Source of the DNA: Karstenula rhodostoma CBS 690.94
Taxonomy: Eukaryota > Ascomycota > Dothideomycetes > Pleosporales > Didymosphaeriaceae
NCBI GenBank assembly: GCA_010093485.1
Contig: MU001495.1
Location: 2,003,470-2,067,469, forward strand
Length of the DNA stretch: 64,000 nt
Reading direction: 5' to 3'
Shown: in pieces, positions 50,276-61,157 of the stretch
Numbering within the stretch: the stretch's first letter is position 1
Layout: each line of letters opens with the position of its first letter
The notes under the pieces: generated by a model
Database searches by the model: none
What the model saw: the letters and a program-made list of their open reading frames with translations, nothing else
What the model was told of the DNA's origin: nothing
Made by a program: the position numbers and the translations under genes

Positions 50276-51380
50276 ACGACAACCCAAGTCGAGGCGCGAA
50301 CATGGGCGTTGCATTGTGCGGGGTTGGTTTGTTTCTAGCATCCTATCATACCACCTCTCCCATCCGCTGCACTTCGGCTACGAAGTCACGATGGCTTGTT
50401 TATAACTTGGATATACCGGTGCGTGCGCGCATACGGGGTGGGCATTCTTTCGGGACCGGATCGGCTTTGCTTTGGTATACCACATGATTTTTCTTCACAT
50501 CTACATTCTGTCTGGTTCATCGGGACGCGTGGACGGCTGTGCCTGAGACGTTTGTCTGGTTACTTTTTGTTTTGTTTGGGTTTATGAAGGGAAGGGAAGG
50601 GGCGAGAAAGAAAAGAGATGAGAATATATACACGCCCTCGCTTGCGGATGAAATGAAGATACCCTTTGATTGATAAGTCTGGTCTTCATGGTACCTAACA
50701 GCGGTGAAGTGAACGTGCTACACTACGCTACGCTGCGATGCGATGCGATGGCTGCGCCACGAAGGTGTAAACGTGGGTGGCTGAGCGTGTCCACTCCCAC
50801 TCCTCCCATCGCACCCGTCCGTCGCCAATCCCGAACGCAGCGCAGCGCAGCACGCAAACAAACAAACAAACAAACAACCAACCCGCGAAGGGCGTCCACA
50901 TCACATCACATCACATGACCCCAGCATACCAGCTCTGACGCGCACCCCACTGCACTGTTGCCTGGCCTGGTCCCCGCTCACCTGCTACCGGTGAGGCAAC
51001 TCACCCCCGCCCGGCCACCACCTGCTCCCCCATTGGCTGCGCGCCGACACCCTCCCGCCCTTCAGCCATGCCCGTCCCGCAGGGCTGAACGTTTTCCAGG
51101 CAGCAGGTGACGCGCGCAGCTTATCGGCGGCTGATTACGGAGACTGCGTGGACTGGGGGGAGCGTGCACGAAGGGCGGAAGGGTGCTGACGATGGGACGG
51201 GACGGGGTGGTGGAGAGGGTGTATATAAGCGGAGGGTTTTCCTTTGGGGGTGGGATGGTAAGGCTGCGGTTCTTTTGAGAGGTGTGCGTGCTTGGTTTTT
51301 TTGCAAAAGGGTTTGTGATTAAGTTTTGGACGGCTGAGAGGAGTATTGCGAGAGCATACCCAGGATTCCAAGCGCTCATC
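50276..51380. other. Intergenic: DUF1996 3' region and BCS1-like promoter
   Basis: No gene is seen. Simple repeats include (CAAA)n near 50,857-50,877 and CATCA repeats near 50,897-50,917. A TATA box for the next gene is at 51221-51230. Confidence 0.6.
51221..51230 (+). promoter_or_regulatory. TATA box of the BCS1-like gene
   Basis: GTATATAAGC, about 150 bp upstream of the ATG at 51381. The spacing is reasonable for a TATA box with a leader of about 120 nt. Confidence 0.55.
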
Positions 51381-53108
51381 ATGGACTTTTCACGGCTGAA
51401 CAGCCTCAAGTTCGACTTGGGGTCCGCAAACGCCACGCTACCCAGCCTCCCGTCGACGCTGCTCGATGCTCTCATTCCCGGGTACGGCATATTCTCGCAG
51501 GTCGTTTTCCGCCTCCTCGGCTTCGACATCGGACTCCTCGTCTCGGGATGTCTCGTGGTGATCGGTCTCGCCAAGGGAGGGCAGTACCTGTACCACCGCG
51601 TGTATGCCATCTTTGCGAGCTACTTCATGTCATCGGTACAGATCGAGGACGAAGACCAGCTCTTCCGGCAGGTCGTGGAGTGGATCGCGGAGCAGAACAT
51701 GACACGGGTATCCCGCGACCTGATGGCCGTGACCAAGTGGGTCAGCGCGTACGAGGACAGCGACGAAGAGCAGAACGCCAAAGACGAGGACGTGCTCGAC
51801 GAATCGGGCATCTTCAACTACGAGAAGTGGGCGAGCAACATCCCGCCGCGGTACGAGCCCAACTTTGGAAGCGACCGGTTCTGGCACGCAGGCCGCATGT
51901 TTGCCTTCTCGCGCACCAAAAAGGAGAAACCCAAGAGTATCTGGAATAGCTCCGACACGCAGTTTCTGGTGATCCAGTGCGTGGGACGCAGCACGGAGCC
52001 GATCAAGGAGCTGCTGAATCACATCAAGAGGTGGACGCTCACCAAGGAGCACAAGATGACGAGCGTGTACCGGCCAGCGCCGAAGGAGGAGCGGCGAGAC
52101 TGCGCGTGGGACAGACAATCATGCCGGCCCTCGCGGCCCATGAGCACCGTCTCGCTGGACCAAGAACAAAAAGCCAAAATCGTCATGGACATCAACGAGT
52201 ACCTCCACCCAGCCAGCGCCCGCTGGTACGCCGCCCGCGGCATCCCCTACCGCAGAGGCTACCTCTTCCACGGCCCGCCCGGCACCGGCAAAACCTCCCT
52301 CTCCTTCGCCCTCGCCGGCATCTTCGGCCTCGACATCTACTGCATCTCCCTCATGGAAATCGGCCTCACCGAATCCGACCTAAACAAGCTCTTCACAACC
52401 CTCCCACGCCGCTGCATCGTCCTCCTCGAAGACATCGACTCCGCGGGTCTCCGCCGCACCGACGACGACACCTCCGACGCCAGCAGCGACGCCACGCCCT
52501 CGGAGGACGGCGTCAAAGTCGAGTCGCTACCCAAGCTGCCCGGCGCCGCGCCCCCAGTCATCAAGTCGCTCATCTCGCTGTCCGGCTTGCTCAATACCAT
52601 CGACGGCGCTGCCTCCCACGAGGGCCGCGTCCTCATCATGACTACGAACCACCCCGACAAACTCGACCCCGCGCTTATCCGCCCCGGTCGTGTGGACCTC
52701 CAGGTCATCTTCACACTCGCTACCCGCGCGCAGTCCCGCGATATCTTCATGCGCATGTACAGCACCACCTCTTCCTCCCCCCAGACCCAGATCCCAGCGA
52801 CTAAGCCCCCCCGCCCCACCACCCCCAACCCTCAGCAGCCCGCCCTCTCCAGCACGCGCGAAGACGACGAGTTCCTCGCGCTCCTAGCGCGCGAGCCTGA
52901 GCTTGACGTCGTGGAGCGAGTGGAGCTGGGGGGTATGGCGGAGGAGTTTGCGCAAGCCCTTCCCGAGGGGAGGTTTAGTCCGGCGGAGATCCAGGGGTTT
53001 TTGTTGACGAGGAAGAAGGAGCCCCGGCGGGCGTTGGGGGAGGTCGGGGCGTGGAGAGATGGGGTGTTGGGGGACAGAGGCAGGGGGAGGGGGAAGAGGG
53101 GGGTGTAG
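51381..53108 (+). CDS. BCS1-like AAA ATPase, mitochondrial type
   Basis: 575 residues, single exon; I used the ATG at 51381 (MDFSRLN). A single membrane segment lies near residues 48-70 (FDIGLLVSGCLVVIGLA), followed by the BCS1 N-terminal domain to about 220. The AAA core follows: Walker A GPPGTGKT near residues 298-305, Walker B LLEDID near 348-353, then an acidic Ser/Asp insert, NTIDG, TTNHPDKLDPALIRPGR with the arginine finger, and a Pro-rich stretch near 470-490. Yeast Bcs1 moves the folded Rieske protein across the inner mitochondrial membrane, but fungi have many BCS1-like paralogues. The acidic insert and the Pro-rich tail suggest a paralogue rather than the essential BCS1. Confidence 0.88.
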   Translation: MDFSRLNSLKFDLGSANATLPSLPSTLLDALIPGYGIFSQVVFRLLGFDIGLLVSGCLVVIGLAKGGQYLYHRVYAIFASYFMSSVQIEDEDQLFRQVVEWIAEQNMTRVSRDLMAVTKWVSAYEDSDEEQNAKDEDVLDESGIFNYEKWASNIPPRYEPNFGSDRFWHAGRMFAFSRTKKEKPKSIWNSSDTQFLVIQCVGRSTEPIKELLNHIKRWTLTKEHKMTSVYRPAPKEERRDCAWDRQSCRPSRPMSTVSLDQEQKAKIVMDINEYLHPASARWYAARGIPYRRGYLFHGPPGTGKTSLSFALAGIFGLDIYCISLMEIGLTESDLNKLFTTLPRRCIVLLEDIDSAGLRRTDDDTSDASSDATPSEDGVKVESLPKLPGAAPPVIKSLISLSGLLNTIDGAASHEGRVLIMTTNHPDKLDPALIRPGRVDLQVIFTLATRAQSRDIFMRMYSTTSSSPQTQIPATKPPRPTTPNPQQPALSSTREDDEFLALLAREPELDVVERVELGGMAEEFAQALPEGRFSPAEIQGFLLTRKKEPRRALGEVGAWRDGVLGDRGRGRGKRGV

Positions 53109-53944
53109 ACCTTTTCCCGGTTTTGGGCTTTGGGATTCGTTAAGTAAATGTAGATTTGGTTTTACAGATGGAGGAGGGGTTTTGGTTGAGCGTTTGGGAT
53201 GGGGTAGATGTGAGGGTTTGTTTCCCGGGGATGGTGGGGTTTGGTAGTTATACTTTACTGGTCATGAGCAGGTATGTAGGTGCTTGTGAATGCCTTTACT
53301 GGGTATGTACTGGGGCTTTCTGGAGGCGTGGGTAGAACTACCTTTTAACAAGGCACTTGCTGCTAGAGCTGAACTAGCCTAACCTCGCACCTTGAGAGTG
53401 TAGTTCTTGAATCACCGCGCTTTCCATCGATTAAACGCGGCTCTTATGTTGGATCGGAAGTCTCTCGTTATATGTTGTATGTGACCACTATGAGGCCGGG
53501 TAGGTCAATAGCGTAGCGGAAAATAAGGCGTTGTGCTTTGCCAATGCACGAAGGGACCGAAAAAGCGACACTCTTTTCCATGTTGTTCGGAGCGTGATAG
53601 AAGAGGCTGGTATGCTGGATAAACAAGCGATTTGTATAGCTTGTCTTCAGCTAGCGCTCGTATCGCGGCTGGGGCTCGTATCTGGGCTTTCCTCTTCAGC
53701 TACCCTACTACTACTATATACCAGACACCGACCCGTCGCGCAGTCAAAGCTACCCACTCCTCCAGCACTTCAACGTGCATGACCTACTCCGATATACTGT
53801 CTTTCGGCCTACACGTTGAGAGATAGCTACCGCCGCTTCTCGTGAAACATGGTCCAGGCATCGCCAGACCCTCATGGGGTGGACTACCAGTGGACGCATC
53901 CGGTATGCAAAGTCCATGTCAAGATGAAGCGCTTGTGTTAAGTG
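53109..53944. other. Intergenic with one dispersed repeat copy
   Basis: The G-rich 3' region of the BCS1-like gene is followed by the promoter side of the HET gene. Positions 53477-53568 match the promoter insert at 37503-37592. No gene is seen. Confidence 0.6.
53477..53568. repeat. Second copy of the 105-bp dispersed repeat
   Basis: Same blocks in the same order as 37503-37592 (CACTATGAGG..., AATAAGG.GTTGTGCTTTGCCAATGC, ACCGAAAAAGCG). It is diverged, and a flanking duplication is not convincing (ATGT on both sides at best). It lies about 375-470 bp upstream of the HET gene. Confidence 0.6.
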
Positions 53945-55771
53945 ATGCAGAATTCATTTTATAGCTATCAACATCTGGAAACACCATCCAGCTTTCGACT
54001 GTTGGAGATCAAACGTTGTTCTGATGGTAGTAACACCCCGTGCAACTACTCGTTGATCGAGACTACATTCGATCAAGCGCCCCAATATGAGGCTCTCTCC
54101 TACGTATGGGGTACAACCGATCGGAGCGAGACGGTGGCGCTCGAGGACGGGAAGCTTCTTCGCATCACGAGGCTGTTGAAAGAAGCTCTTGCTTTCGTGG
54201 AGAGTCAGTGCGCAACTGGATATCTGTGGATCGACCAGATCTGCATCGATCAAGACGACCGCAGCGAGCGGGGCCATCAGGTTAAGCTCATGGGCCAGAT
54301 ATACACTTCGTGCGCTCGGGTGCTTGTGTGGCTTGGTCGGATGCGCACGCCTGGCGTTGAAGGGTTGTCTGCAGAGGATATCGGGAGGGGCCAGGTACCG
54401 AAAGACACAATCGTCCCGAAGATGTCACCCATGAGGCATCTGTTGCACGGATTGCGCAAGGCAGCTGGATCGGGCGGTTCCCCCACGGGAAGCTTCTGGG
54501 AGGAACTGCTGCAGCTACCGTGGTTCCAGAGGGCATGGGTCTTCCAGGAAGTCGTGCTGCCCCCGTCCGCGATGTTCATCCTGGCCACGACGTCGACGCT
54601 CCCGGATCAAGCGCGCACCATCTCCCTCTCGGAGCTTCACACCAAGGTCAAAGACATAGCCGGCGCCGACGCCGCGGCAGTCGACAACATACGCATCATG
54701 TATCTCCGCTACAGCGAACACCGCAGCAACACCGCCCACCCCCGCTCGCCCATCGAGCAAACACTCTCGCACCTGGCACCCCGCGCGAAAACATCAGAGC
54801 CCCTCGACCGCCTATACGCCTTCTTCGGACTCAACCCCGACCCCCGCATCAATCTAACCCCATCGTATGATTCGTCGCTCGAGGCAGCCATGATGGATAC
54901 CGCCACCGCGATAGTAGAAGGAACCCACAGCCTGGACCTCTTCGACGTCATCCCCAGGGCCAAAGCCAAAGCGACTACAAAGCGCAAAGTCGCCCTCCCG
55001 ACCTGGACGCCGGATTTCAGCACAGAGCGCCTCGTCGTGCCGTTCGCGCCGTCTCAAACCGCCTTTCGCGAACGTGCCGCCGCCGCGCCGGGGTTGTATC
55101 CCGTCTTCATACCCACCCACATCACGTACTACCGGACCACGCACCGGGGGTCGATATACTGCGCGGGCGAGGAGAAGCGCACGATACAGGCGCACGGGTA
55201 CGTGCTCGACCAACTCGACACCGAGGTAGGCTCGTTTTCGTGTCGAACGGGTGCCGAGACGCAGCTCGATGCGCTGTTGGAGCGGAGCATCGAGGCGTGG
55301 GGCAAGATCAAGAAGGACGTAGAGCGTGAGCTGGCTTCGGCGTCAGGACGCACGCGTAAAGGTGCTGGGCTTGGGGACTCTACCGTTGATCTTGGGTTTG
55401 CTAGTAGACCTACTGGAGAAAAACTGCGCCGGGCGCTCGTGGCGGAAGGGTGTTGCGCACGGAGCTACGACTATCTGCCGTCTTGCCCGTCTGGTGGTGC
55501 GGACGGTGTGGCAGCGACTATGATGCTGGTCATGCGTGGCCGCACGCTGTGGATGACGCGGTCTGGGCGGTTCGCGCTGGGGAGTTATCTGCGGTGTGGA
55601 GATTACATATGCGTTGCGTATGGGTGCTCGAATCCGATAGCGCTTAGGGGCGAGAAGGCGATGAGGGCTTTGGGCACGTGTTTTCTGGAGGGGTGGATGG
55701 ATCCGTGGGGTAGTGGGTGTATCGAGAGGGTAGAAGAGGGAGCTGCTCCTACTATGTTTCATATAGTATGA
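53945..55771 (+). CDS. HET-domain (heterokaryon incompatibility) protein
   Basis: 608 residues from ATG 53945, single exon. The HET domain occupies about residues 45-200, with its three usual blocks: YEALSYVWG (about residue 48), LWIDQICIDQDDRSERGHQV (about 93-112) and ARVLVWLG. The middle holds the LDRLYAFFGL motif near residue 285, also typical. The C-terminal part (470-600) has the GDYICVAYGCSNPIALR motif seen at the end of many such proteins. HET proteins trigger cell death on fusion of unlike individuals, but most family members have unknown partners. No NACHT or repeat domain is attached. Confidence 0.9.
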   Translation: MQNSFYSYQHLETPSSFRLLEIKRCSDGSNTPCNYSLIETTFDQAPQYEALSYVWGTTDRSETVALEDGKLLRITRLLKEALAFVESQCATGYLWIDQICIDQDDRSERGHQVKLMGQIYTSCARVLVWLGRMRTPGVEGLSAEDIGRGQVPKDTIVPKMSPMRHLLHGLRKAAGSGGSPTGSFWEELLQLPWFQRAWVFQEVVLPPSAMFILATTSTLPDQARTISLSELHTKVKDIAGADAAAVDNIRIMYLRYSEHRSNTAHPRSPIEQTLSHLAPRAKTSEPLDRLYAFFGLNPDPRINLTPSYDSSLEAAMMDTATAIVEGTHSLDLFDVIPRAKAKATTKRKVALPTWTPDFSTERLVVPFAPSQTAFRERAAAAPGLYPVFIPTHITYYRTTHRGSIYCAGEEKRTIQAHGYVLDQLDTEVGSFSCRTGAETQLDALLERSIEAWGKIKKDVERELASASGRTRKGAGLGDSTVDLGFASRPTGEKLRRALVAEGCCARSYDYLPSCPSGGADGVAATMMLVMRGRTLWMTRSGRFALGSYLRCGDYICVAYGCSNPIALRGEKAMRALGTCFLEGWMDPWGSGCIERVEEGAAPTMFHIV

Positions 55772-57651
55772 CTGGTTGTCTGGTAATTGATAGGGTATAC
55801 CCTCATTGCGCTGCCTGATAAGATATGCGAGGAGCGAAATGGAGCTTGATGTTCCGAGGTAACGCTCTGGGGCATTCTCACAGACCAAATTCACTTTCTT
55901 GTGAATTGATTGAGCACTTACAGGTGACATATTTAGAACAGCTGAAGCGTATCGTGTGGACCAGAAACTGATGATAGTCAGCACTATGTTTCTTTGCGAG
56001 TAAGGTTTATTGGAACCAGCTGCTACGCCTTTCAACTGTGCCACATGGCTCACGGTCGCTGAAGCGTATCAGAAGTCTGGGGCTGGGTAACCCGGGGAGC
56101 CGGCTCTGTAGTTGTTGAAGAGTACTCCTTTCAACTGTGCCACAGGACTCACTGTCGTTGGAGAGTATCAGGAGTCTGTTGGGCTGGGTAACCCGGGAAG
56201 CCGGCTCTGTAGTTGTTGAAGAGTAAACATCCGAGCCTCTGAATGTACCAATGTCAGGTGTTGAGCAATCCCTGTCACATTGCATTGTTGGTCCTTTGGA
56301 ACGGCCCCTGGAAATATGTCCGAAGCGTATCCGCGCACCTGCAGACGTGTTTCAGAGAGAGCGCCTGAAAGTCCGTCGCTTTGACCCATTCCCTTGCAAA
56401 TCAGGCAGACAGGTAGGTAGGTAGGCGAAGAACATCAAACAAGGGTTTTTCGCCTGCTTACACCCCCTACATATCGAAAATCTAAATACGGAGCAAGTAT
56501 ATTGATACAACAAAAACATAATCAATGTGTCTGAGGGTGGATCACTGCGGCGGCGTCGAAATAAGCTCGATCGGGGAGGAGAGCAAGGGGCCACGTTACG
56601 TCACCAGCAGAGTGGAGTGGGCCACCGCTTTACGGACTTCAAAACTCCAGCGCTTGCCAACGCGTCCTGTAGGCCGTTTACAGCGAAGCGGTGCAAGCCC
56701 GAGCCGCAAGTCCGCATTCATTGCGAGGTGAGGCGGTGCAGGCGTAAAGCACGTGCAGCATTGAGATGGATGCTGAGCGGCGTGGATGAACCTCGTATTC
56801 AGGCAGCGAACTCTTGGCGCGCACCTCCCTTTCCACCGCATCCAAAACACCCATCGAGCAGCCTACCGTTCCAGCTACAGCGCAGCGTATACCGCAAGAT
56901 GGAATTGTACACTCACACAGACATGGTAAAGAGACGGAGATATTAAATGGAGCTTCGGACACAGGCGAAGGAGGGAAGCGCACGGCACAGTTTCCGCACC
57001 ACATTCAGCCGCCGCGCAGGGGTGCGACCGCCATGGCTGCACGCATATACTCTAGCCGCTCCACAGAGGGCTGACACCCCATCTCTTTTCGTCCATCATC
57101 TTCATTTACCGGCGAATCAGAGTTGCGGCGTGGGCACAGAGCGCCGGCACCACGGCTAGTTTCGAAACAGGGCTGGCCGAGCGAGAGGCGCATGCTCGGT
57201 GGGAGAGATGCGCAACAATAAGATGGAGGCGATCCCCCAGATGGGATGCCCACCGCCTGTTAACACGGTCGTTTGTGTAAAGGGCCATCCATTCGCTCGT
57301 TTTGGCTAATTGTTTGTTGCGTGTCGAGGAAGAATTGTTTCGACAGCGAGCGGGTACTTGCATACGGGCTTGGACTCGCCGGACTTTCGGATTGTTTTGG
57401 AGACCTGGTTTCGCAAGAAAGAGTGTTTTGCCGTCTCGAAGAGCTTGGGATTGCAAGAATACCGTAGTTGGCACCGCGCTCGTCCGATTTTCTTTCGTCG
57501 CTTCGAATCCCGCTATATTCCGCCTTGCAGCTTTTCTCGCTATCGAAGCTCCGGCGCGTATTCTCGCATTTGGGAAGACGTTTCGTTAATTTCGGGCTCC
57601 ATCGAAACCCCTCCTCGGGCCCTTGAGTCTTTACGGCTATAATATCTTATC
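55772..57651. other. Gene-free region with a 99-bp tandem duplication
   Basis: 1.9 kb between the HET and S41 genes. It carries the tandem repeat at 56028-56225 and GAAGCGTATC repeats near 55,935, 56,061 and 56,320. Frames between 56,500 and 57,640 are short and without domains. The last 350 bp, T-rich, are probably the S41 gene promoter. Confidence 0.6.
56028..56225. repeat. 99-bp tandem duplication, two copies
   Basis: Units 56028-56126 and 56127-56225 share CCTTTCAACTGTGCCACA at the start and GCCGGCTCTGTAGTTGTTGA near the end. They differ at scattered positions and small indels, so the duplication is not recent. Confidence 0.88.
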
Positions 57652-60101
57652 ATGAGGTCCATTGCAGCACTTTCGGTGCTGGCATCGGTCGTTACTGCAC
57701 AGATAGAGACGTTCTCGTTCGGTACGAGTGCGACGGCAGATAGCAATCGGCCTACCTCCACAGCATCTGTCTCAGGGCCGATAGAGACGGGCAAAGCATG
57801 CGGGCAGATTGCAGAGTTGGTAACCGAAACTACAGTCATTGATGCAGAGGTAAGTCAAAACTTGCTGCCTAAAGACAATGGTTCAAGTACTTCGCAATGC
57901 TGACGATGGACCAGCTCGCATATGCATGCCTCAAGTCCGTCCCAATCGACAAAGATGCTGCGACGGATACACTGAAGTCTGTGAAGAACATGGTGGAATG
58001 GCAATCAACGTTGGCATATCTGAAGAACCCACCAAAAGGATATGGGGATGAAGGTGTCGACATCCAACAAGGCTTGGATGATATTGGCAAGAAGGTCTCG
58101 AACGGCGACTACGACAACGAATACGATTTTGAGATTGATATTGCGAAACTATTTGTCAAGGCACACGATGGGCATCTTACATTTTCGGGGATGGCACACA
58201 GCGGAGTTTTCACCTGGCGTAGGGACCGCGAAATTGCGCTCATTTCTGGCTCGGAGAATGGCAAAGACGATCCGAAGATCTGGGGCATTGGGGACTTCAA
58301 CAAGACCTTGGACGGAAACGCAAAGCGATCTGCAATTTCGCAGATCGACGGAAAGGACGCCGTGCAGTTCGTCAAGGAGGAGAGCATGGGTACCACCTAC
58401 CATGATCCGGACTCGAGATACAACTCCATGTTCTACATGCAGCCGGCAGAGAACTATGGTTACTTTGCCAACCCTCGCTTCTACCCCGGTGCTTCGGTCA
58501 ACATCTCGTATGAGAACGGCACGTCGCGCGAGTTCGTGAACTCGGCTGTTGTTAATGAGCCGAGCGACTGGCTCCTCGTGAAGGACGGTCAGGACTTTTA
58601 CGACACCTTTATCGTACCACGTTCGCGGACCCTCGACACCACCGAGACAAAGAAGAGGTCGAACCACCGCAACGTTCCGAGGAACGTCGAGTATCCTCGC
58701 GAAGCAGAGCTTAACCGCCGATGGGTTCCTTGGGCTTACCCTTCGGCCATTGTCGAGCACAAATCAGACGATGTGAAACTCGCTGGTTACTTCATCAATA
58801 CCGGAGCCGGCAAAGTGGGTGTCCTAATGGTCCAAACGTTCAGTGTGGAGGCCGAGGACGGCAACAACGAAGAAGCCAGGGAATTCCAGGACGTAGTACA
58901 AAAGTACATCAGCCAAGCCAAGGCCCAAAATGTTGAGAAGCACATCATTGATGTCCGGACGAACGGTGGTGGCAAGATCCTGCTCGGATACGACATGTTC
59001 CTACAATTCTTCCCCAAGGAGCAACCTCAGCTTCAGTCGCGATGGCGCGGGCACAAGGGCTCCGAGCTCTTTGGCGAGAAGTTATCCTCTATCGAGAGAA
59101 TGAACACCAAAAACGGCAATTTGTACACCTCGCCCTTCAACTACCATTCCTACCTCAGTGGCGATGACGAAGAGTTCTCCGACTTCAAGGACATGTATCC
59201 CCCCGAGAAGTTCAACGACGAATCTTTCACCGCCCTCCTCAAGTACAACCTCTCCGATCCGATCGAAACGTCCGACGACACCTACGCCCTCGGCATCAGC
59301 ATGACCGGCTACCTCGACCGCGCCAACTTCACCGAGCAACCCTTCAAGGCCGAAAACATCATCATCCTCTCCGACGGCATCTGCGCTTCCACCTGCTCAC
59401 TCTTCACCGAGTTGATGGTGCAGCAAGCCGGCGTCAAGACGCTCGCCGTCGGCGGTGTTCCCGGGACCGGCTCCATGCAAGTCGTCGGCGGCACCAAAGG
59501 CTCGATGCTGCTGCCCGCAGAATACATCACGCAAGTTTCCGCCAGCGTCGTCAGCGAGTACGCCACCTCGGACGCCGAGGTCGCCGACTGGCGCGACTTC
59601 CTCCCCCAGCCCTTCAGCATCGCCGTCAGCACCGCGGGCGTCAACTTCCAGGACAACATCCGCAAGGACCTCGAGAAGGACGGCATACCCACACAGTTCC
59701 TCAACGACACCGCCAGCTGCAGGATCTACTACGAGCCCAACATGTATTTGAACGTGTCGGCGCTTTGGAGTAAGGCGGCAGACGTGGCGTTCGGCAAGGA
59801 CGGCGGCATGGATGAGGAGGCGTGCGTCGCGGGGTCGGTGACGAGCAAGGAGGATCAGACGGGCCAGGGCAAGGGTAGCCCGTCGAGCGGCGGCAGCAGC
59901 GGCACTGGGACGAACGGCGGTAGTGGCAGCGGCAGCGGCAACGGCAGTGGAACAAGCAGCGATGGGAGCTCGCCGGGTCCCTCGGAGTCGAAGGGTGCGG
60001 CTGCAGGCGCTATCAAGCCTGCGCAAGGCGGGTGGGCCGCTATCTTCGCGTGCAGCGCGGTGGTGCTGGGGTCGATGGCGTTCGGGGCCAGCTTGGTGTG
60101 A
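57652..60101 (+). CDS. Secreted CPAF-like S41-family peptidase, probable GPI anchor
   Basis: Two exons: 57652-57849 and 57915-60101, 794 residues. I chose the 65-bp intron ending GACCAG because it has a GCTGAC branch site 12 nt before the acceptor and gives LAYACLKSVP, a typical family start; an acceptor at 57887 is also in frame but would leave only 38 bp. Signal peptide MRSIAALSVLASVVTA. Landmarks: KAHDGHLTF (about residue 148), RTNGGGKILLGYDMFLQFFP, and the nucleophile region SDGICASTCSLF (Ser about 557). The tail is Gly/Ser-rich with a hydrophobic end (AAIFACSAVVLGSMAFGASLV), as in GPI-anchored proteins. Fungal members are extracellular; substrates are mostly unknown. Confidence 0.88.
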
Positions 60102-60552
60102 TGATGGGATGCGACAGTTGCTTTTGCATATATTGGCGTTCTCTTTCGTATGGATGTGGGCTGGATAGATGGCATAAGCTTTAATATATAGAGCGGACAT
60201 CCACGGGCTCCCCAGATGGGTACGGAATCTATTGATGCTACAAGGCACTCCTGAACGTAGTATTTGGTGTACAATAACACCACTTGTTAGTGTGACTAGA
60301 TCGAGCACTTATCGACAACGTCGGTGCACAGCTGGCGAGTTGATGCCTGGTCTCGGTCGGTGCGCTTGTGGTTTGCACCGGAGTTAGCTCGGTCGATCGT
60401 ATTGGGTTACAGAAATTGACATTACGATACGTGCTGGAGTTGAGGGGCGGAGCTGTAGTTAGTTGCCTCTCTAGGGTGAACTCGGACTCTTTTTCCAGCA
60501 CTGCATATACTCGTGATTCTTCGGCGCTTTGTGGTTGAGACGACTATATCGG
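60102..60552. other. Intergenic, no gene seen
   Basis: 3' region of the S41 gene. It ends where the interleaved inverted repeats begin. Confidence 0.6.
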
Positions 60553-61086
60553 TGCTTTGTAAAAGTTTCGTTCCACCCTACCATGGTACTTTGTTGATGT
60601 TTGGCCAATATATATATTATTTACATTAGGAGGCTGATTTTGACCTTTATAGGACCTATCTTGACGTAAACCCCTTTATGTAATAGAATTTAGCTATTAG
60701 ACAGTTTGAAATCTTTGTGTTTTGGCACCCCACCGAGTTCCTTTACTGTGTTTTGCCGTGGCTTGCAAAAGCGCGCGAAGTATCACATTTGGGTTAGCTA
60801 ATAGGCAGCTCTCTATGGTATATACATTGGCCCCTTTTAGCAGCCTTCTACGCAGACATTTACATAGTACTGGTAGGGTGGAACGAAACTTTTGCAAGCG
60901 ACAATGCTTTCAGAGCCACAGTTCGCACGTGACCCACCCCACCGATCACCCCTACACCCTCCCCCGCACGGGCGACTCCCTATTGTCTTCCACGGGTCCA
61001 GGATCCCCACACGTCGCGCGCTTTGGCAAGCCGCAGCGAAACACAGCACGAAAACTCGGTGGGGTGCCAAACCACATTGATTTAAG
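60553..61086. repeat. Two interleaved inverted-repeat pairs
   Basis: Pair 1: 60553-60588 and 60867-60899 (AAAGTTTCGTTCCACCCTACC and its complement). Pair 2: 60703-60780 and 61014-61086 (around GGCACCCCACCGAGTT and GGCTTGC.AAAGCGCGCGA), about 80 percent alike. The arms interleave as L1-L2-R1-R2, not nested. L2 also matches the right end of the RIPed element C at 8883-8970. This looks like non-autonomous transposon ends, perhaps two elements inserted into one another. There is no coding capacity. Confidence 0.7.
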
Positions 61087-61157
61087 CAGCCAAAAGTGAT
61101 AAATTCCTCCCGTCCAACGGGGCGTTGCCCAGTCGCAGAGCGAACTATAGCACTTCA

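Noticed and set aside
57490..57520. tRNA-like B box (TTCGAATCCCGC)
   Set aside because: No cloverleaf, A box or acceptor stem can be built around it.
57888..57914. Shorter 38-bp intron in the S41 gene (acceptor at 57887)
   Set aside because: In frame, but below usual intron size and it lacks a well-placed branch site; the 65-bp alternative has one and gives a family-like sequence.
41764..60101. Secondary-metabolite gene cluster
   Set aside because: No PKS, NRPS, terpene cyclase or P450 is present; the genes belong to unrelated functions.
59397..60308. 303-codon minus ORF over the S41 gene 3' part
   Set aside because: Antisense shadow of the S41 coding exon.
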